From assembly GCA_963691715.1 (NCBI GenBank), contig OY829281.1:558001-622000 (forward strand): a stretch of DNA of 64,000 nt, in the 5' to 3' direction. Of this stretch, positions 44,977 through 54,478 are shown one piece after another. The notes beneath the pieces are model-generated. The model ran no database searches. It was not told where the DNA came from and was given only the letters and a program-made list of their open reading frames with translations. The translations under genes were made by a program, and so were the position numbers. Numbering within the stretch: position 1 is the stretch's first letter; each line of letters begins with the position of its first letter. The DNA is from HXMU1420-13 sp963691715. GTDB lineage: Bacteria > Bacteroidota > Rhodothermia > Balneolales > Balneolaceae.

Positions 44977-46359
44977 ATGCTAATTCAGTTAATCAAACCG
45001 GAATTTCAGGAACTTATTGAAGCCAAAAATTGGGTGGCTCTTAAAGAGGTGTTGTCAGATGTTCCACCGGTAGATATCGCAGAACTTCTTGTCGAACTTG
45101 AGGGAGATATCGCTGTTGTTGTATTTCGGTTATTAAAAAAATCTACTGCCGCAGATGTTTTTGCTGAAATGCCTTCAGGTAAAGGTGTTGAATTAATAGA
45201 GCTGTTTACTAAACAGCAATTAACAGATGTTATGGGCAACCTTGAACCTGATGAACAGGTAGCTTTATTAGAAGAATTACCTGGACATCTTACACAAATG
45301 GTGATGAACACCATGAGGCCAGAAGACCAAAAACAAGTTAAAAAGTTATTGGGATATCCTGAGGATAGTGTTGGCCGATTGATGACACCTAGATATGTTA
45401 GAGTTAAGTCAGAATGGGCTGTAGCACGAAGTATGGAGCACATTAGAAAATATGCAAACATAGCTGAGACTTTGAATGTGATATATGTTGTAGATGATAA
45501 AGAACGTTTAATAGATGATTTAATGATCACTCAATTAATCGTTTCCGAGTTCGATACAACGATCGAGGAACTAATGGATGAATCATTTAACGCCTTACAT
45601 GTATTAGATGATCAGGAAGAAGCGGTAAAAATGTTCGCGAAATATGATAGAATTGCACTTCCTGTAATAGATTCTGACCGAGTATTAGTTGGAATAGTTA
45701 CCGTAGATGATGTTATTGATGTAGCCGAAGAAGAGACTACTGAAGACATGCAAAAAATGGCAGCTATGGATGCCTTAGACGATTACTATTCTCAGACGTC
45801 TATTGGTGAGATGGTCAAAAAAAGACTTGGATGGCTAATTATATTATTCGTGGGTCAAATTTTAACTGCGCTTACTATGGGCCAATATGAGGAACTACTC
45901 AGTAAAATTGTATTTTTATCATTTTTTGTACCCTTAATTATTTCCAGCGGAGGAAACTCAGGTGCTCAAGCAGCTACTCTTGTAATTAGAGCTCTAGCTA
46001 CAGATGATATAAAATTTGAAGATTGGAAGATGGTATTTGCTAGAGAATTTACATCTGGATTAATGCTCGGTAGCTTAATAGGAATTTTAGGATTTATTAC
46101 TCTTATAGGATGGGATTTAATAGCTGGAAATGTAATTGGTTATGAAACCATTATGACTGCTTTAGTTATTGGATTAAGTTTATTAACAATAGTATTATTT
46201 GGAAATTTTGTAGGGGCAATGTTACCATTTATTTTATCGCGAATGGGATTAGATCCTGCAGTTTCTTCGGCTCCTTTTGTAGCAACAATAGTGGATGTAA
46301 GTGGGATCATTATTTATTTTTCCATAGCTCTATTTTTTTTAAGTGAATTATTACTCTAA
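44977..46359 (+). CDS. mgtE: MgtE-type magnesium transporter
   Basis: 460 residues. An N-terminal helical superhelix senses magnesium (about 1-125, LLEELPGHLTQMVMN). A CBS pair follows (about 130-255, EDSVGRLMTPRYV). The C-terminal membrane domain of five helices (about 285-460) contains ISSGGNSGAQAATLVIRAL and a terminal region with AVSSAPFVATIVDVSGI, whose aspartate lines the ion pore in the family. It is a gated inner-membrane Mg2+ channel. It lies 96 bp after rnc and 12 bp before thyA. Confidence 0.95.
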   Translation: MLIQLIKPEFQELIEAKNWVALKEVLSDVPPVDIAELLVELEGDIAVVVFRLLKKSTAADVFAEMPSGKGVELIELFTKQQLTDVMGNLEPDEQVALLEELPGHLTQMVMNTMRPEDQKQVKKLLGYPEDSVGRLMTPRYVRVKSEWAVARSMEHIRKYANIAETLNVIYVVDDKERLIDDLMITQLIVSEFDTTIEELMDESFNALHVLDDQEEAVKMFAKYDRIALPVIDSDRVLVGIVTVDDVIDVAEEETTEDMQKMAAMDALDDYYSQTSIGEMVKKRLGWLIILFVGQILTALTMGQYEELLSKIVFLSFFVPLIISSGGNSGAQAATLVIRALATDDIKFEDWKMVFAREFTSGLMLGSLIGILGFITLIGWDLIAGNVIGYETIMTALVIGLSLLTIVLFGNFVGAMLPFILSRMGLDPAVSSAPFVATIVDVSGIIIYFSIALFFLSELLL

Positions 46360-46371
46360 TATTTATTATCA

Positions 46372-47187
46372 ATGAAAGTTTACCACGATTTAGTAAAAAA
46401 TGTTTTAGAACATGGAGTTAGAAAGGAAAACAGAACAGGTACTGATACTATCTCAAATTTTGCAGAATTCTACAAAGTAGATTTATCCAAGGGATTTCCT
46501 CTATTAACCACAAAAAAAGTATTCTTTCGGTCGGTGGTACTTGAATTGCTTTGGTATTTGCGTGGGGAAGACCATATTAAATGGCTAAGAGACGAGAAAG
46601 ATTGTCATATTTGGGATGCATGGGCCGATGAAGATGGACATGTTGGACCTATTTATCCTGTCTTGTGGCGAAGATTCCCGTATATGGAGAAGTCGAATGA
46701 AGGTAAGTGGATTAGGAAAGAATTCGATCAAGTGCAGAGAGCGATTAAAATGCTTAAAGAAAATCCCAATAGTCGAAGAATCGTTGTAAGTACATGGCAT
46801 CCAGGTTTATTACCTCAAATGGCTTTACCACCATGTCACATAATGTATATTTTTAATGTTCAAAATGGGAAACTTAATTGCCATCTTACACAGAGATCTG
46901 GAGATATTGCTTTAGGAATTCCATTTAATTTAGCCTGTTATTCTGCTTTAACGATGGCTATTGCTCAAGAAGTTGGGCTTGAGCCTGGTACATTTGCTCA
47001 TACAATTGTTGATGCACATATATATGTGAATCATATAGATGGTTTAAAAGAACAATTAAAACGTACACCACGTGACCTTCCAAATTTAACCATCACCAAA
47101 AAACCTATTGATGAGTTATCATATGAAGATTTTAAACTCGAAAATTATAATCCAGATCCATTGATTCGTTTTGAGGTTGCTGTATGA
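46372..47187 (+). CDS. thyA: Thymidylate synthase
   Basis: 271 residues. It methylates dUMP to dTMP with methylene-tetrahydrofolate. The nucleophile is Cys155 in LPPCHIMYIFNV; the more common glutamine after the aromatic (CHxxFQF) is replaced here. The dUMP-binding QRSGDIALGIPFN and DAHIYVNH are intact, as is SRRIVVSTW. Its last bases overlap the folA start by 4 bp (47184-47187), coupling dTMP production to dihydrofolate recycling. Confidence 0.96.
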   Translation: MKVYHDLVKNVLEHGVRKENRTGTDTISNFAEFYKVDLSKGFPLLTTKKVFFRSVVLELLWYLRGEDHIKWLRDEKDCHIWDAWADEDGHVGPIYPVLWRRFPYMEKSNEGKWIRKEFDQVQRAIKMLKENPNSRRIVVSTWHPGLLPQMALPPCHIMYIFNVQNGKLNCHLTQRSGDIALGIPFNLACYSALTMAIAQEVGLEPGTFAHTIVDAHIYVNHIDGLKEQLKRTPRDLPNLTITKKPIDELSYEDFKLENYNPDPLIRFEVAV

Positions 47188-47657
47188 TCAAAACATTGAT
47201 CGCAGCTCATGATCCAAATTTAGTGATAGGAAATAATGGCAAGTTACCTTGGCGTTATCCAGAAGACCTTAAACATTTCAAAAAGCATACTCTAGGAAAT
47301 GTAATAATAATGGGAAGGGGAGTATTTGAAGAACTAGGTGAAAAACCTCTTCCAGGTAGAAGGAATATTGTTTTATCCAGAACAAGAAACTATGAAAATG
47401 TTGAATCTTATACATCACTTGAAGAAGCCTTAACCAATATAGAATCAGAAGAAGTATTTATAATCGGAGGAGGGGTACTTTACAAAGAAACTTTACCAAC
47501 CGCAGATCGACTTATAATTACACAAATAAAAAAAGAATACGAGGGAGACACCTATTTCCCTGAATACCGAGATAAGATTGGTACAATTTGGGAATTAAAG
47601 AAACAAGAGGATCATGAAAACATTTTGTTTCAGGAGTATTTAAAAATATTGCATTAG
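47184..47657 (+). CDS. folA: Dihydrofolate reductase
   Basis: 157 residues, usual bacterial length. It reduces the dihydrofolate produced by ThyA. The start IKTLIAAHDPNLVIGNNGKLPW is typical, and the active-site acidic residue is Glu27-like in LPWRYPEDLKHFK. NADPH-binding VIIMGRGVFEEL and EEVFIIGGGVLYKETL (the GG loop) are present. Its start lies within the thyA end, so both are translated together. Confidence 0.96.
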   Translation: MIKTLIAAHDPNLVIGNNGKLPWRYPEDLKHFKKHTLGNVIIMGRGVFEELGEKPLPGRRNIVLSRTRNYENVESYTSLEEALTNIESEEVFIIGGGVLYKETLPTADRLIITQIKKEYEGDTYFPEYRDKIGTIWELKKQEDHENILFQEYLKILH

Positions 47658-47719
47658 GAAAAGTTAACTAGTTTCTCTCAATAATATGTGTAATTTAACG
47701 CTAAGAAAAAGAACTCAAT

Positions 47720-48487
47720 ATGAATTATTATTCATTATTGGTTTTCGGGTTATCGGATGTAAGTTTTTTATTTTTAGTAGTTATTACGGTTGCATTATTA
47801 GTAGCTCTGCACAAGAGTATTTCCCAAAAATACAATAACATTTTACTAGATTTTAATTCTAATTTCATTAATAATGGAATGGAGATCCTAAGTTTAATAT
47901 CGATTAATGGATCAAGGTACATCAATAATAAGTTGATGATTTTCTCCATAGATGATCCCCATTTAAATGATATTAATTACCTACACAGAATTATTAATTA
48001 TAAAGTGAATGGTGTAAAGCAGTTACTCTCCGTTGCAGATAGATTAATTAAAAAAAAATTTAGTCGACCAGTTACCATTTTTAAAGAGAATGAAAGGGGA
48101 TTTAAGGCCTATAGAGCTAGTGATATTAATATTCTAATTGTTGATGATCTACTACCTAACCGAACTATTGCTCGTATAATACTTCATGAGAATGGATTTA
48201 ATTATGCTGAAGCGGAAAATGGTGAGGAGGCCCTCTCATTAATTGAAGAAACTAATCCTGACATCATCTTAATGGATATACACATGCCACTTCTTGATGG
48301 CATTGAAACTATGTTAAAGATTCGCTCTAATCCATGGAAATTTCAAGATATTCCTATAATAGCTTTAACCACAGCTACCCAAAAAAGGAAAGATGAATTT
48401 ATAGGAAAGGGTTTTACAGATTATATTCAAAAACCTTTTCGAGAAGAAGAAATTTTAGATTGCATCAAAAAAGCTCTTACTAAATAA
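47720..48487 (+). CDS. Membrane-anchored single-receiver response regulator
   Basis: 255 residues. One strong membrane helix (about 10-32) is followed by a helical linker (33-130) that has no H-box or ATPase motifs. A complete receiver domain spans about 135-255. Phospho-acceptor Asp186 lies in DIILMDIHMP, the acidic pair is Asp142-Asp143, with the conserved Thr217 and Lys238 (QKPF). No output domain follows. The receiver type matches those of hybrid kinases, so this may be a kinase that lost its catalytic core or a tethered phosphate sink. No partner kinase is nearby. Confidence 0.8.
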   Translation: MNYYSLLVFGLSDVSFLFLVVITVALLVALHKSISQKYNNILLDFNSNFINNGMEILSLISINGSRYINNKLMIFSIDDPHLNDINYLHRIINYKVNGVKQLLSVADRLIKKKFSRPVTIFKENERGFKAYRASDINILIVDDLLPNRTIARIILHENGFNYAEAENGEEALSLIEETNPDIILMDIHMPLLDGIETMLKIRSNPWKFQDIPIIALTTATQKRKDEFIGKGFTDYIQKPFREEEILDCIKKALTK

Positions 48488-48749
48488 ATTTATAGTCGCG
48501 CTAGCTTAAGTTTAAAGATAAATGCTGACTTTTCATCATTTCCAGATACCTGATTCTTAATCCTTTTACTCATGAATACTTAATTATTCAGTAAAGCATG
48601 TAATTTAGAAAACTTGGGAAATTTTTAAACACTTACCCTTTTGATTCCTACCATAGCTACTAATATGGATGTAAATCGATGACATTTTCATTTAATAATA
48701 GGTGTTAAATGTAGGAGAAATGAATACAATTCACACTTGAAGGTAAAAC

Positions 48750-49994
48750 CTATATAGCTTTCAAATGTACAAAATAATGTCTAACTAGTGGTTTTGTTAA
48801 AGCAATTATATTTTTTGTGTCAGCTGCTTTTGAGAATTCAATAGCTTCATTATCGTCCAATATCCAAATACTATCATTTTGGTATGTATAAGCTTCAGTT
48901 TTATTTACATCAAATTTGTAATAGTAGCATGCCTCATTATTTGAAACTGGGAGCTTGAGTTTCTTAAGTTCAGATTTCGTCTTAGTGTGAATTGTTTCTT
49001 TATACTCATTTGAAGGAGCATGACTTATAAACGTTGTTCGGAATAGATCTCGGTTTAAGAATCTAGTGCATAAGTCTGCAAGAATGGTATCAGTTGAATA
49101 TTGCCATTCTTTAATATTTTGATACACATCATAATCATCGAGAGCAGTATATAAGTCTATCGCTTTTTTTGAAATCTGTTTTTTTGCAGATGGTTTTTCT
49201 TTTATAAAATATTCCAATTTTGGAGATGCAAAATGTAATGTGTACTTCATATTCAAAAGATCTTCAACTCTTAAAAATATGCTACGTAAGAGTGCGTCTG
49301 CACTTAAAACAGTTTTATGCAGATAAACTTGCATATACATCAACCTTCTAGCGATTATATAATTCTCAAGTGCATAAATCCCTTTCTTTTCAATCACTAT
49401 ATTTCCTTTAAAAACTCGCATTGTTTTTAAAATACGGTTAATTCCTACAGTACCTTCAGAAACCCCGGTAAAAAAGCTATCTCGACGTAAATAATCCAAA
49501 CGATCTAAATCTAATTGTGAACTGACTAACTGATGAAGGAATTTTTTTGGATATTGATTAGTGAAAATTTGAATAGCCGTATCTAATGCTCCTTTGAACT
49601 GTATATTTAATTCTTTCATTATCGCTAAACTCATTTTTTCGTGTGTGAAATTTTTTATGAGTGTGTGCTCTAGAGTATGAGATAAAGGGCCGTGCCCAAC
49701 ATCATGTAATAATAAAGCGATTAGAGTTGCTTCGTATTCTTTATCACTTATGGTAGTATCTTTTTCTCTTAAATTACGAAGTACTCGCTGTCCAAGTTCT
49801 AATGACCCTAATGCATGGGAAAAGCGGGAATGTTCTGCCCCTGGAAACACAAGATATCCTAATCCTAACTGTCTAATACGCCGTAATCGCTGCACATACG
49901 GATGATCAATTAATTGTAAGATTATTCCTTTTGGAACAGTGATAAACCCCTGTACGGGATCATTGAAAATCTTATATCGCGTACTTTTATCCAT
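48750..49994 (-). CDS. HD-domain hydrolase, dNTPase-like
   Basis: 414 residues. The N-terminal region has the metal-binding HD motif HDVGHGPLSHTLEH (about 95-108), preceded by the histidine in GAEHSRFSHALGSLELG. RLDYLRRDSFFTGVSEG supplies further metal and substrate residues. This pattern matches the HD proteins related to SAMHD1 and dGTP triphosphohydrolases. The C-terminal 150 residues are variable. Its start overlaps the thioesterase gene's end by 8 bp. Activity on dNTPs is inferred from the family. Confidence 0.85.
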   Translation of the reverse strand: MDKSTRYKIFNDPVQGFITVPKGIILQLIDHPYVQRLRRIRQLGLGYLVFPGAEHSRFSHALGSLELGQRVLRNLREKDTTISDKEYEATLIALLLHDVGHGPLSHTLEHTLIKNFTHEKMSLAIMKELNIQFKGALDTAIQIFTNQYPKKFLHQLVSSQLDLDRLDYLRRDSFFTGVSEGTVGINRILKTMRVFKGNIVIEKKGIYALENYIIARRLMYMQVYLHKTVLSADALLRSIFLRVEDLLNMKYTLHFASPKLEYFIKEKPSAKKQISKKAIDLYTALDDYDVYQNIKEWQYSTDTILADLCTRFLNRDLFRTTFISHAPSNEYKETIHTKTKSELKKLKLPVSNNEACYYYKFDVNKTEAYTYQNDSIWILDDNEAIEFSKAADTKNIIALTKPLVRHYFVHLKAI

Positions 49995-50430
49995 CGAATT
50001 GTACTTTCATTTTTTCAATTCCTTTTATTACTGGAAGTTTTGTTGGCCTTTGGCTTTTTAAATCAAACCAAACTCCTTTGGTAGTCGCAGTTGCATGCAA
50101 TGTTTTTGTATTAGCATCATATAAAGCTTGAAATCCATCGATACTTGTATTTCCAAGTTCCATAAAACCCGTTCCAATTAATAAAGTAGATGGGTATAAA
50201 ACGGGTTTCAAGTATTCGATGGTGCATTTTGCTAAAACGAAAGATTTTCCTTCTTTAAAACTTTGTTGAAGTTCAGCAACACTATCTACTAGGCTAATTC
50301 TAGCTTCTTCAAAATAGCTGTTGAAAACGGCATTATTTATATGATGTAGTGGATCAAGATCTCTAAATCTTGTATTTATTGTATGCCAATGAAAAAATAA
50401 TTCTGGACGATATATTGGACGATTCATCAA
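49987..50430 (-). CDS. Acyl-CoA thioesterase (4HBT hot-dog fold)
   Basis: 147 residues. The hot-dog family signature appears as TRFRDLDPLHHINNAVFNSYFEEARI (split here: RFRDLDPLHHINN then VFNSYFEEAR), with the acidic residue and histidine used in hydrolysis. It hydrolyses acyl-CoA or acyl-ACP thioesters in the cytosol. It overlaps the HD hydrolase start by 8 bp and appears to be first in that two-gene unit. The precise chain-length preference is unknown. Confidence 0.85.
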   Translation of the reverse strand: MMNRPIYRPELFFHWHTINTRFRDLDPLHHINNAVFNSYFEEARISLVDSVAELQQSFKEGKSFVLAKCTIEYLKPVLYPSTLLIGTGFMELGNTSIDGFQALYDANTKTLHATATTKGVWFDLKSQRPTKLPVIKGIEKMKVQFDG

Positions 50431-50564
50431 AATATTTTTTTAGAAAATGTGAAGCTGTAATTTTAATATAAAACTAAGTTAAGGTATTTAAATTAAGCTA
50501 TTAATTGAAAGCAGATTGAGTGTCAATTCTATATCTTTAAAGTTTTAAATAATCAAATGTGGTA

Positions 50565-51644
50565 ATGAAGAAAGTATCCAAAAAATTCCTAGAAGATGTA
50601 TTAATTACTCCAAGCCCTACAGGCTGGGAAAAAGCTGGAGTGGAAGTATGGAAAAATTATGTGAGTACATTTTCTGATGAAGTTTTGACGGATGCTTACG
50701 GTTCATGTGCTGCTAAGATTAATGTAAACCCAGAAGCAATCACAGTGATGCTTGAAGCACATTGTGATGAAATTGGGATGGTGGTTCAGCATATAAATGA
50801 GCAGGGTTTCGTATACATTAATAAACTTGGCGGAAGTGACTCAACCATTGCACGGGCCAAAAAAGTGTTTATTCACAATAAAAGAGGCAAAGTAGTTGGG
50901 ATAACTGGGAATACAGCCATACATTTGCAAACCAAAAAAAATGGGGGTGGTACCCAACCTGCTTGGAAAGATATCTATGTGGATATTGGTGTACATTCTA
51001 AAGAAGAAGCGTTAAATCTTATCCAGATTGGCGATCCTATTACCTTTGCTTCCGATTTAGAGTTTTTAAATGATGATATGCTCACTGCTAGAGCTATAGA
51101 TAATAGAATGGGTGGATTTATTATTGCAGAAGCCATGAAAAGGCTCTCAGAACAGCGATCTGAGCTAAAGGTTAATGTTATAGCTTTGAATTCTATTCAA
51201 GAAGAGGTAGGAGGATTTGGAGCCCGTATGATGAGCTATCGTTTTATGCCAGATGTTGCTTTGGTTACTGATGTAACCCATGCAACCGATTCACCAGGCA
51301 TAGATCAAAAACAACACGGAACCGTGTTACTTGGCGGTGGACCAACCATACAACATGGAGGAGCCAATCACCCAAAGGTGGTGGATTTTTTAGAAGACAT
51401 TTGTGAAAAGTTGGATATTGATGTTCAACATGAAGCAACTAGTGTTCGTACAGGAACGGATACGGATAGTATTTTCTACCAAAAGACGGGAATACCAAGT
51501 GCCTTAATTTCGCTTCCTCTAAGATACATGCATTCGCCCGTTGAATTATGTTCAATGAATGATGTTGAAGAACTTATCCAAATTATGGTTAATGCTGTTC
51601 TTTCGATGAAAGCAAATCAATCCTTTAGTATCTTTGAAGATTAA
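50565..51644 (+). CDS. M42-family aminopeptidase (glutamyl aminopeptidase type)
   Basis: 359 residues from the ATG at 50565 (an in-frame GTG lies two codons upstream at 50559 and is less likely). Two-metal cytosolic peptidase forming a tetrahedral shell in the family. Metal and catalytic residues sit in LEAHCDEIG (His, Asp), ARAIDNRMGG (Asp), QEEVGGFGA (catalytic Glu and metal Glu) and VTDVTHATD. The final metal histidine is in PLRYMHSPVE. It trims acidic residues from peptides. It faces the DUF2237 gene convergently with no clear terminator. Confidence 0.93.
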   Translation: MKKVSKKFLEDVLITPSPTGWEKAGVEVWKNYVSTFSDEVLTDAYGSCAAKINVNPEAITVMLEAHCDEIGMVVQHINEQGFVYINKLGGSDSTIARAKKVFIHNKRGKVVGITGNTAIHLQTKKNGGGTQPAWKDIYVDIGVHSKEEALNLIQIGDPITFASDLEFLNDDMLTARAIDNRMGGFIIAEAMKRLSEQRSELKVNVIALNSIQEEVGGFGARMMSYRFMPDVALVTDVTHATDSPGIDQKQHGTVLLGGGPTIQHGGANHPKVVDFLEDICEKLDIDVQHEATSVRTGTDTDSIFYQKTGIPSALISLPLRYMHSPVELCSMNDVEELIQIMVNAVLSMKANQSFSIFED

Positions 51645-51719
51645 AATTCAATTCCAATTAATTGTAGTGCCACTTAGTAAAACAATCACTATGAAAACTA
51701 AATTCATTGAATAAAGATT

Positions 51720-52100
51720 TTATTTTTCTTCATAGGTATAAGCATGTTCTATGAGAGCATTAATATCTACATATTTCAAGACCTCTTCTGAACAAGCTTC
51801 TAGAATTACCTTAGGGGCTTTTCCATTATCATAAGCCTCTTTCCAGCGTAAAGCACACAAACACCATTGATCTCCTGGCTTTAAACCTGGAAATTTATAA
51901 TAAGGTATTGGAGTAATGAGATCGTTGCCAACTTCCTTTGAAAATTCCAAGAATTCACTAGACATAATTGCACATACTACATGTGTTCCAATATCTTCTT
52001 CATCAGTACGACAAAATCCATCCCTGTAGAACCCAGTTAAAGGGTTAAAACAACATGGCTTAAGCTCTTCACCAAATATATTTTTTGAAAAATTTTGCAT
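51720..52100 (-). CDS. DUF2237 family protein
   Basis: 126 residues. It carries the DUF2237 signatures LKPCCFNPLTGFYRDGFCRT, DIGTHVVCAIMSSEFLEFS and PGLKPGDQWCLCALRW. These include several conserved cysteines (about 16, 17, 29, 43, 79, 81). The family is small, cytosolic and of unknown function. It could bind metal or a small ligand through these cysteines. It stands alone between the convergent M42 peptidase gene and the fasciclin gene. Confidence 0.9.
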   Translation of the reverse strand: MQNFSKNIFGEELKPCCFNPLTGFYRDGFCRTDEEDIGTHVVCAIMSSEFLEFSKEVGNDLITPIPYYKFPGLKPGDQWCLCALRWKEAYDNGKAPKVILEACSEEVLKYVDINALIEHAYTYEEK

Positions 52101-52200
52101 AATTATTAATGAAGCATTTTATTGATCGATTCAAAAGTTGTCTTAATTCAAAGAGTTTAAGTAAACAAAATGTAATTTCATTAATTGAAACAAATATAAA

Positions 52201-52228
52201 AAAGCCTATCTATTTCTAGACAGACTTT
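52201..52228 (-). terminator. Probable terminator after the fasciclin gene
   Basis: An imperfect stem (12-bp arms, 2 mismatches) around a 4-nt loop, with a T-run on the minus strand directly after (AGGCTTTTTTAT). It is 22 bp past the fasciclin stop and would end the sigma/FecR/receptor/fasciclin unit. Confidence 0.7.
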
Positions 52229-52249
52229 TTATGGGTCATCTACTATTTA

Positions 52250-54397
52250 TCAGTTCTCTGCTGAATAACTTGGAGGTAACAAAACACCATCGATTAAATG
52301 TATAACACCATTCGTACCTTCAATATCTACAGATAGCACACTGCTCGCTGCATTGAAAGTAACATTTCCTGATGCATCTATCGCTACCGAAATGTCTTCG
52401 CCTTGGATAGTAGTAATGGTTTGACCATCAGATAAATCAGAAGAGAGTGCTTTTGCCGCTACTACATGATAGGTTAATACTTCAGTAACTTGCTCACTGG
52501 TTAGGGTTTCTAGAACATCAGAAATCGCATCAAAACCTGAATTTATTGGAGCAAATAAAGTAAAAGGACCTTCGCCTTCAAGAGTAGGTACAAGACCTTG
52601 ATCGGCAACAAGACTCACTAATGTTGTTAAGTCATAATTTTTTGATGCAATCTGAACAATGTTTAAAAACTCATTAGGTAATAAAACCTCATCAATCGCA
52701 TGAATAACACCGTTACTTACATCAACATCAGCTGTAATTACTGATGAAGAGCCATTAACTTTTACTTCGCTTCCATCTTTGGTTACATATAATCCTTCAC
52801 CAGAAAGTGCAATTGGAGTCTGTGAAGCATCTAAATCAGTTGAAAATATTTCACTACCAATTACATGATATGTTAGAATCTCAGTTAACTGTTCAGTGGT
52901 TAGACTTTCTAGTAACCCATCAGGAAGATTGCCAAAAGCCTCGTCGGTAGGAGCGAAGACTGTATAGTCTCCTGTATATTTAAGTGTAGATGATAAACCT
53001 GTTGATTCAACGGCGCCTACTAAGGTGGTGAAGATACCTAAATCATTTGCTTGATCAATAATATTGGCTTCTCTGTAACCTGCAGGTAATAACACTTCAT
53101 CAATTACATGAATAACACCGTTTCCTGTGATTACATCAGTAGCGATTATGTTTGAGTACCCATTGATCGAAGCATTATCACTAACCTCGATAAATATGTT
53201 TTCACCATTTAGTGTAGCAACATCTTGGGTAGGTGATAAATCACCAGCTAGTACTTGTGTATCTAAAACATGATATGTAAGAATATTCACTAAATCTTGA
53301 GTTGTAAAACTATTGAGTACTTCTTCTGGGATTTTTGCAAATGCATCATTCGTAGGAGCAAATACAGTATAACTTGCGTTAGGATCAGATAGGGTATTAG
53401 CAAGTTGAGCATCAATAATTAATTGAACTAAAGTACTGAAAACAAATCTTTTTGAAGCAGCATCAACAACAGAGCCAAATGCATCTGGAAGTAATACTTT
53501 ATCAATGGCATGAATCACTCCATTACTTACATCAACGTCTGCTGTAGCTACATTAGCCGTACCATTTATTGCAACACCTGATTCACTAGCGCTAGCATAA
53601 ATATTCTCTCCACTTAATGAAGCAATTGTAGTCTCAGCGCCTATCGCACTAGCGAAGGTTTCATCTTCTGCAACATGGTAAAGAAGAATAGTTGTTAATT
53701 CCTCTATAGTAAGAGAAGCAAGAAGTCCATCTGGTAAAGATGCAAAAGCATCATCGGTTGGTGCGAAGACTGTAAAATCGCCGCTATAGGATAGAGTTGA
53801 TTTTAAGCCAGCATCAGTTACCGCTGATAGAAGTGTGTTGAATGTACCTAAGGAAGCGGCTTTATCTATTATATTCGCCTCTCTAATACCTGCGGGTAAA
53901 AGTACCTCGTCAATAGCATGAATTATCCCGTTTGAGGCATTAAAATCTGCATCTATAACGGTTGAGTATCCATTAATTTCAACTCCTGAACCTGCTTCTA
54001 CTAATATATCCTGCCCTCCCAAGGTGGTAACATCCTGCGTAGGGTTTAGTTGTGAAGATGCAATTGTTCCTTCTACTACATGGTATTTAAGAATATCAGC
54101 TAATTGATCTATTGATAAAGATTCTAGAGTGCCTTCTGGAAGTTTTGCAAAGGCTGCATCTGTTGGCGCAAATATTGTGAAAGGTCCTGCACCATCGAAA
54201 GTAGGAAGTAAACCTGTGCTTTCGAGTGCACTGTTTAACGTTGTATAAGCTTCGTTAAGTTCTGTAACCTTGGCGATTGTTTGCTCACCTTCAATTACTG
54301 GATCTATAGCTGTTGTCGATTTCGAGTCTTTGCAAGCAGATAGTAAAATTAGCGTTGCAAAAATTCCTAAAAGAAAGTTTGAGAATGGTTTTTTCAT
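52250..54397 (-). CDS. Lipoprotein with five fasciclin (FAS1) domains
   Basis: 715 residues. The signal peptide ends in the lipobox LSAC (Cys22), so it is lipid-anchored. Five tandem FAS1 domains of about 133 residues follow. Each has an H1-like block (FTIFAPTDAAF, FTVFAPTDDAF, YTVFAPTNDAF, YTVFAPTDEAF, FTLFAPINSGF), a central YHV and an H2-like block (NGVIHAIDEVLLP). Domains 1 and 3 share the linker REANIID, and domains 2 and 4 share TADVDVSNGVIH, so a two-domain unit was duplicated. Domain 5 is the most diverged. FAS1 proteins act in adhesion. It follows the TonB receptor gene by 81 bp. Confidence 0.9.
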   Translation of the reverse strand: MKKPFSNFLLGIFATLILLSACKDSKSTTAIDPVIEGEQTIAKVTELNEAYTTLNSALESTGLLPTFDGAGPFTIFAPTDAAFAKLPEGTLESLSIDQLADILKYHVVEGTIASSQLNPTQDVTTLGGQDILVEAGSGVEINGYSTVIDADFNASNGIIHAIDEVLLPAGIREANIIDKAASLGTFNTLLSAVTDAGLKSTLSYSGDFTVFAPTDDAFASLPDGLLASLTIEELTTILLYHVAEDETFASAIGAETTIASLSGENIYASASESGVAINGTANVATADVDVSNGVIHAIDKVLLPDAFGSVVDAASKRFVFSTLVQLIIDAQLANTLSDPNASYTVFAPTNDAFAKIPEEVLNSFTTQDLVNILTYHVLDTQVLAGDLSPTQDVATLNGENIFIEVSDNASINGYSNIIATDVITGNGVIHVIDEVLLPAGYREANIIDQANDLGIFTTLVGAVESTGLSSTLKYTGDYTVFAPTDEAFGNLPDGLLESLTTEQLTEILTYHVIGSEIFSTDLDASQTPIALSGEGLYVTKDGSEVKVNGSSSVITADVDVSNGVIHAIDEVLLPNEFLNIVQIASKNYDLTTLVSLVADQGLVPTLEGEGPFTLFAPINSGFDAISDVLETLTSEQVTEVLTYHVVAAKALSSDLSDGQTITTIQGEDISVAIDASGNVTFNAASSVLSVDIEGTNGVIHLIDGVLLPPSYSAEN

Positions 54398-54478
54398 TTT
54401 TACTCTTTTGATTAATAGTTATGTACAGCTATTACACATCAAAAGAATAAGATGACTATAAAAAAATAATAAACAATA

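Noticed and set aside
45006..45530. Minus-strand open frame of 174 codons opposite mgtE
   Set aside because: Long but antisense to the well conserved MgtE N-domain; Ser/Thr/Asn-rich shadow translation.
48488..48749. Possible terminator or small RNA between the receiver gene and the HD hydrolase gene
   Set aside because: I could not find a stem with a U-tract on either strand or a convincing promoter.
50559..50564. GTG start for the M42 peptidase
   Set aside because: An ATG two codons later gives the usual MKK start, and the GTG adds nothing conserved.
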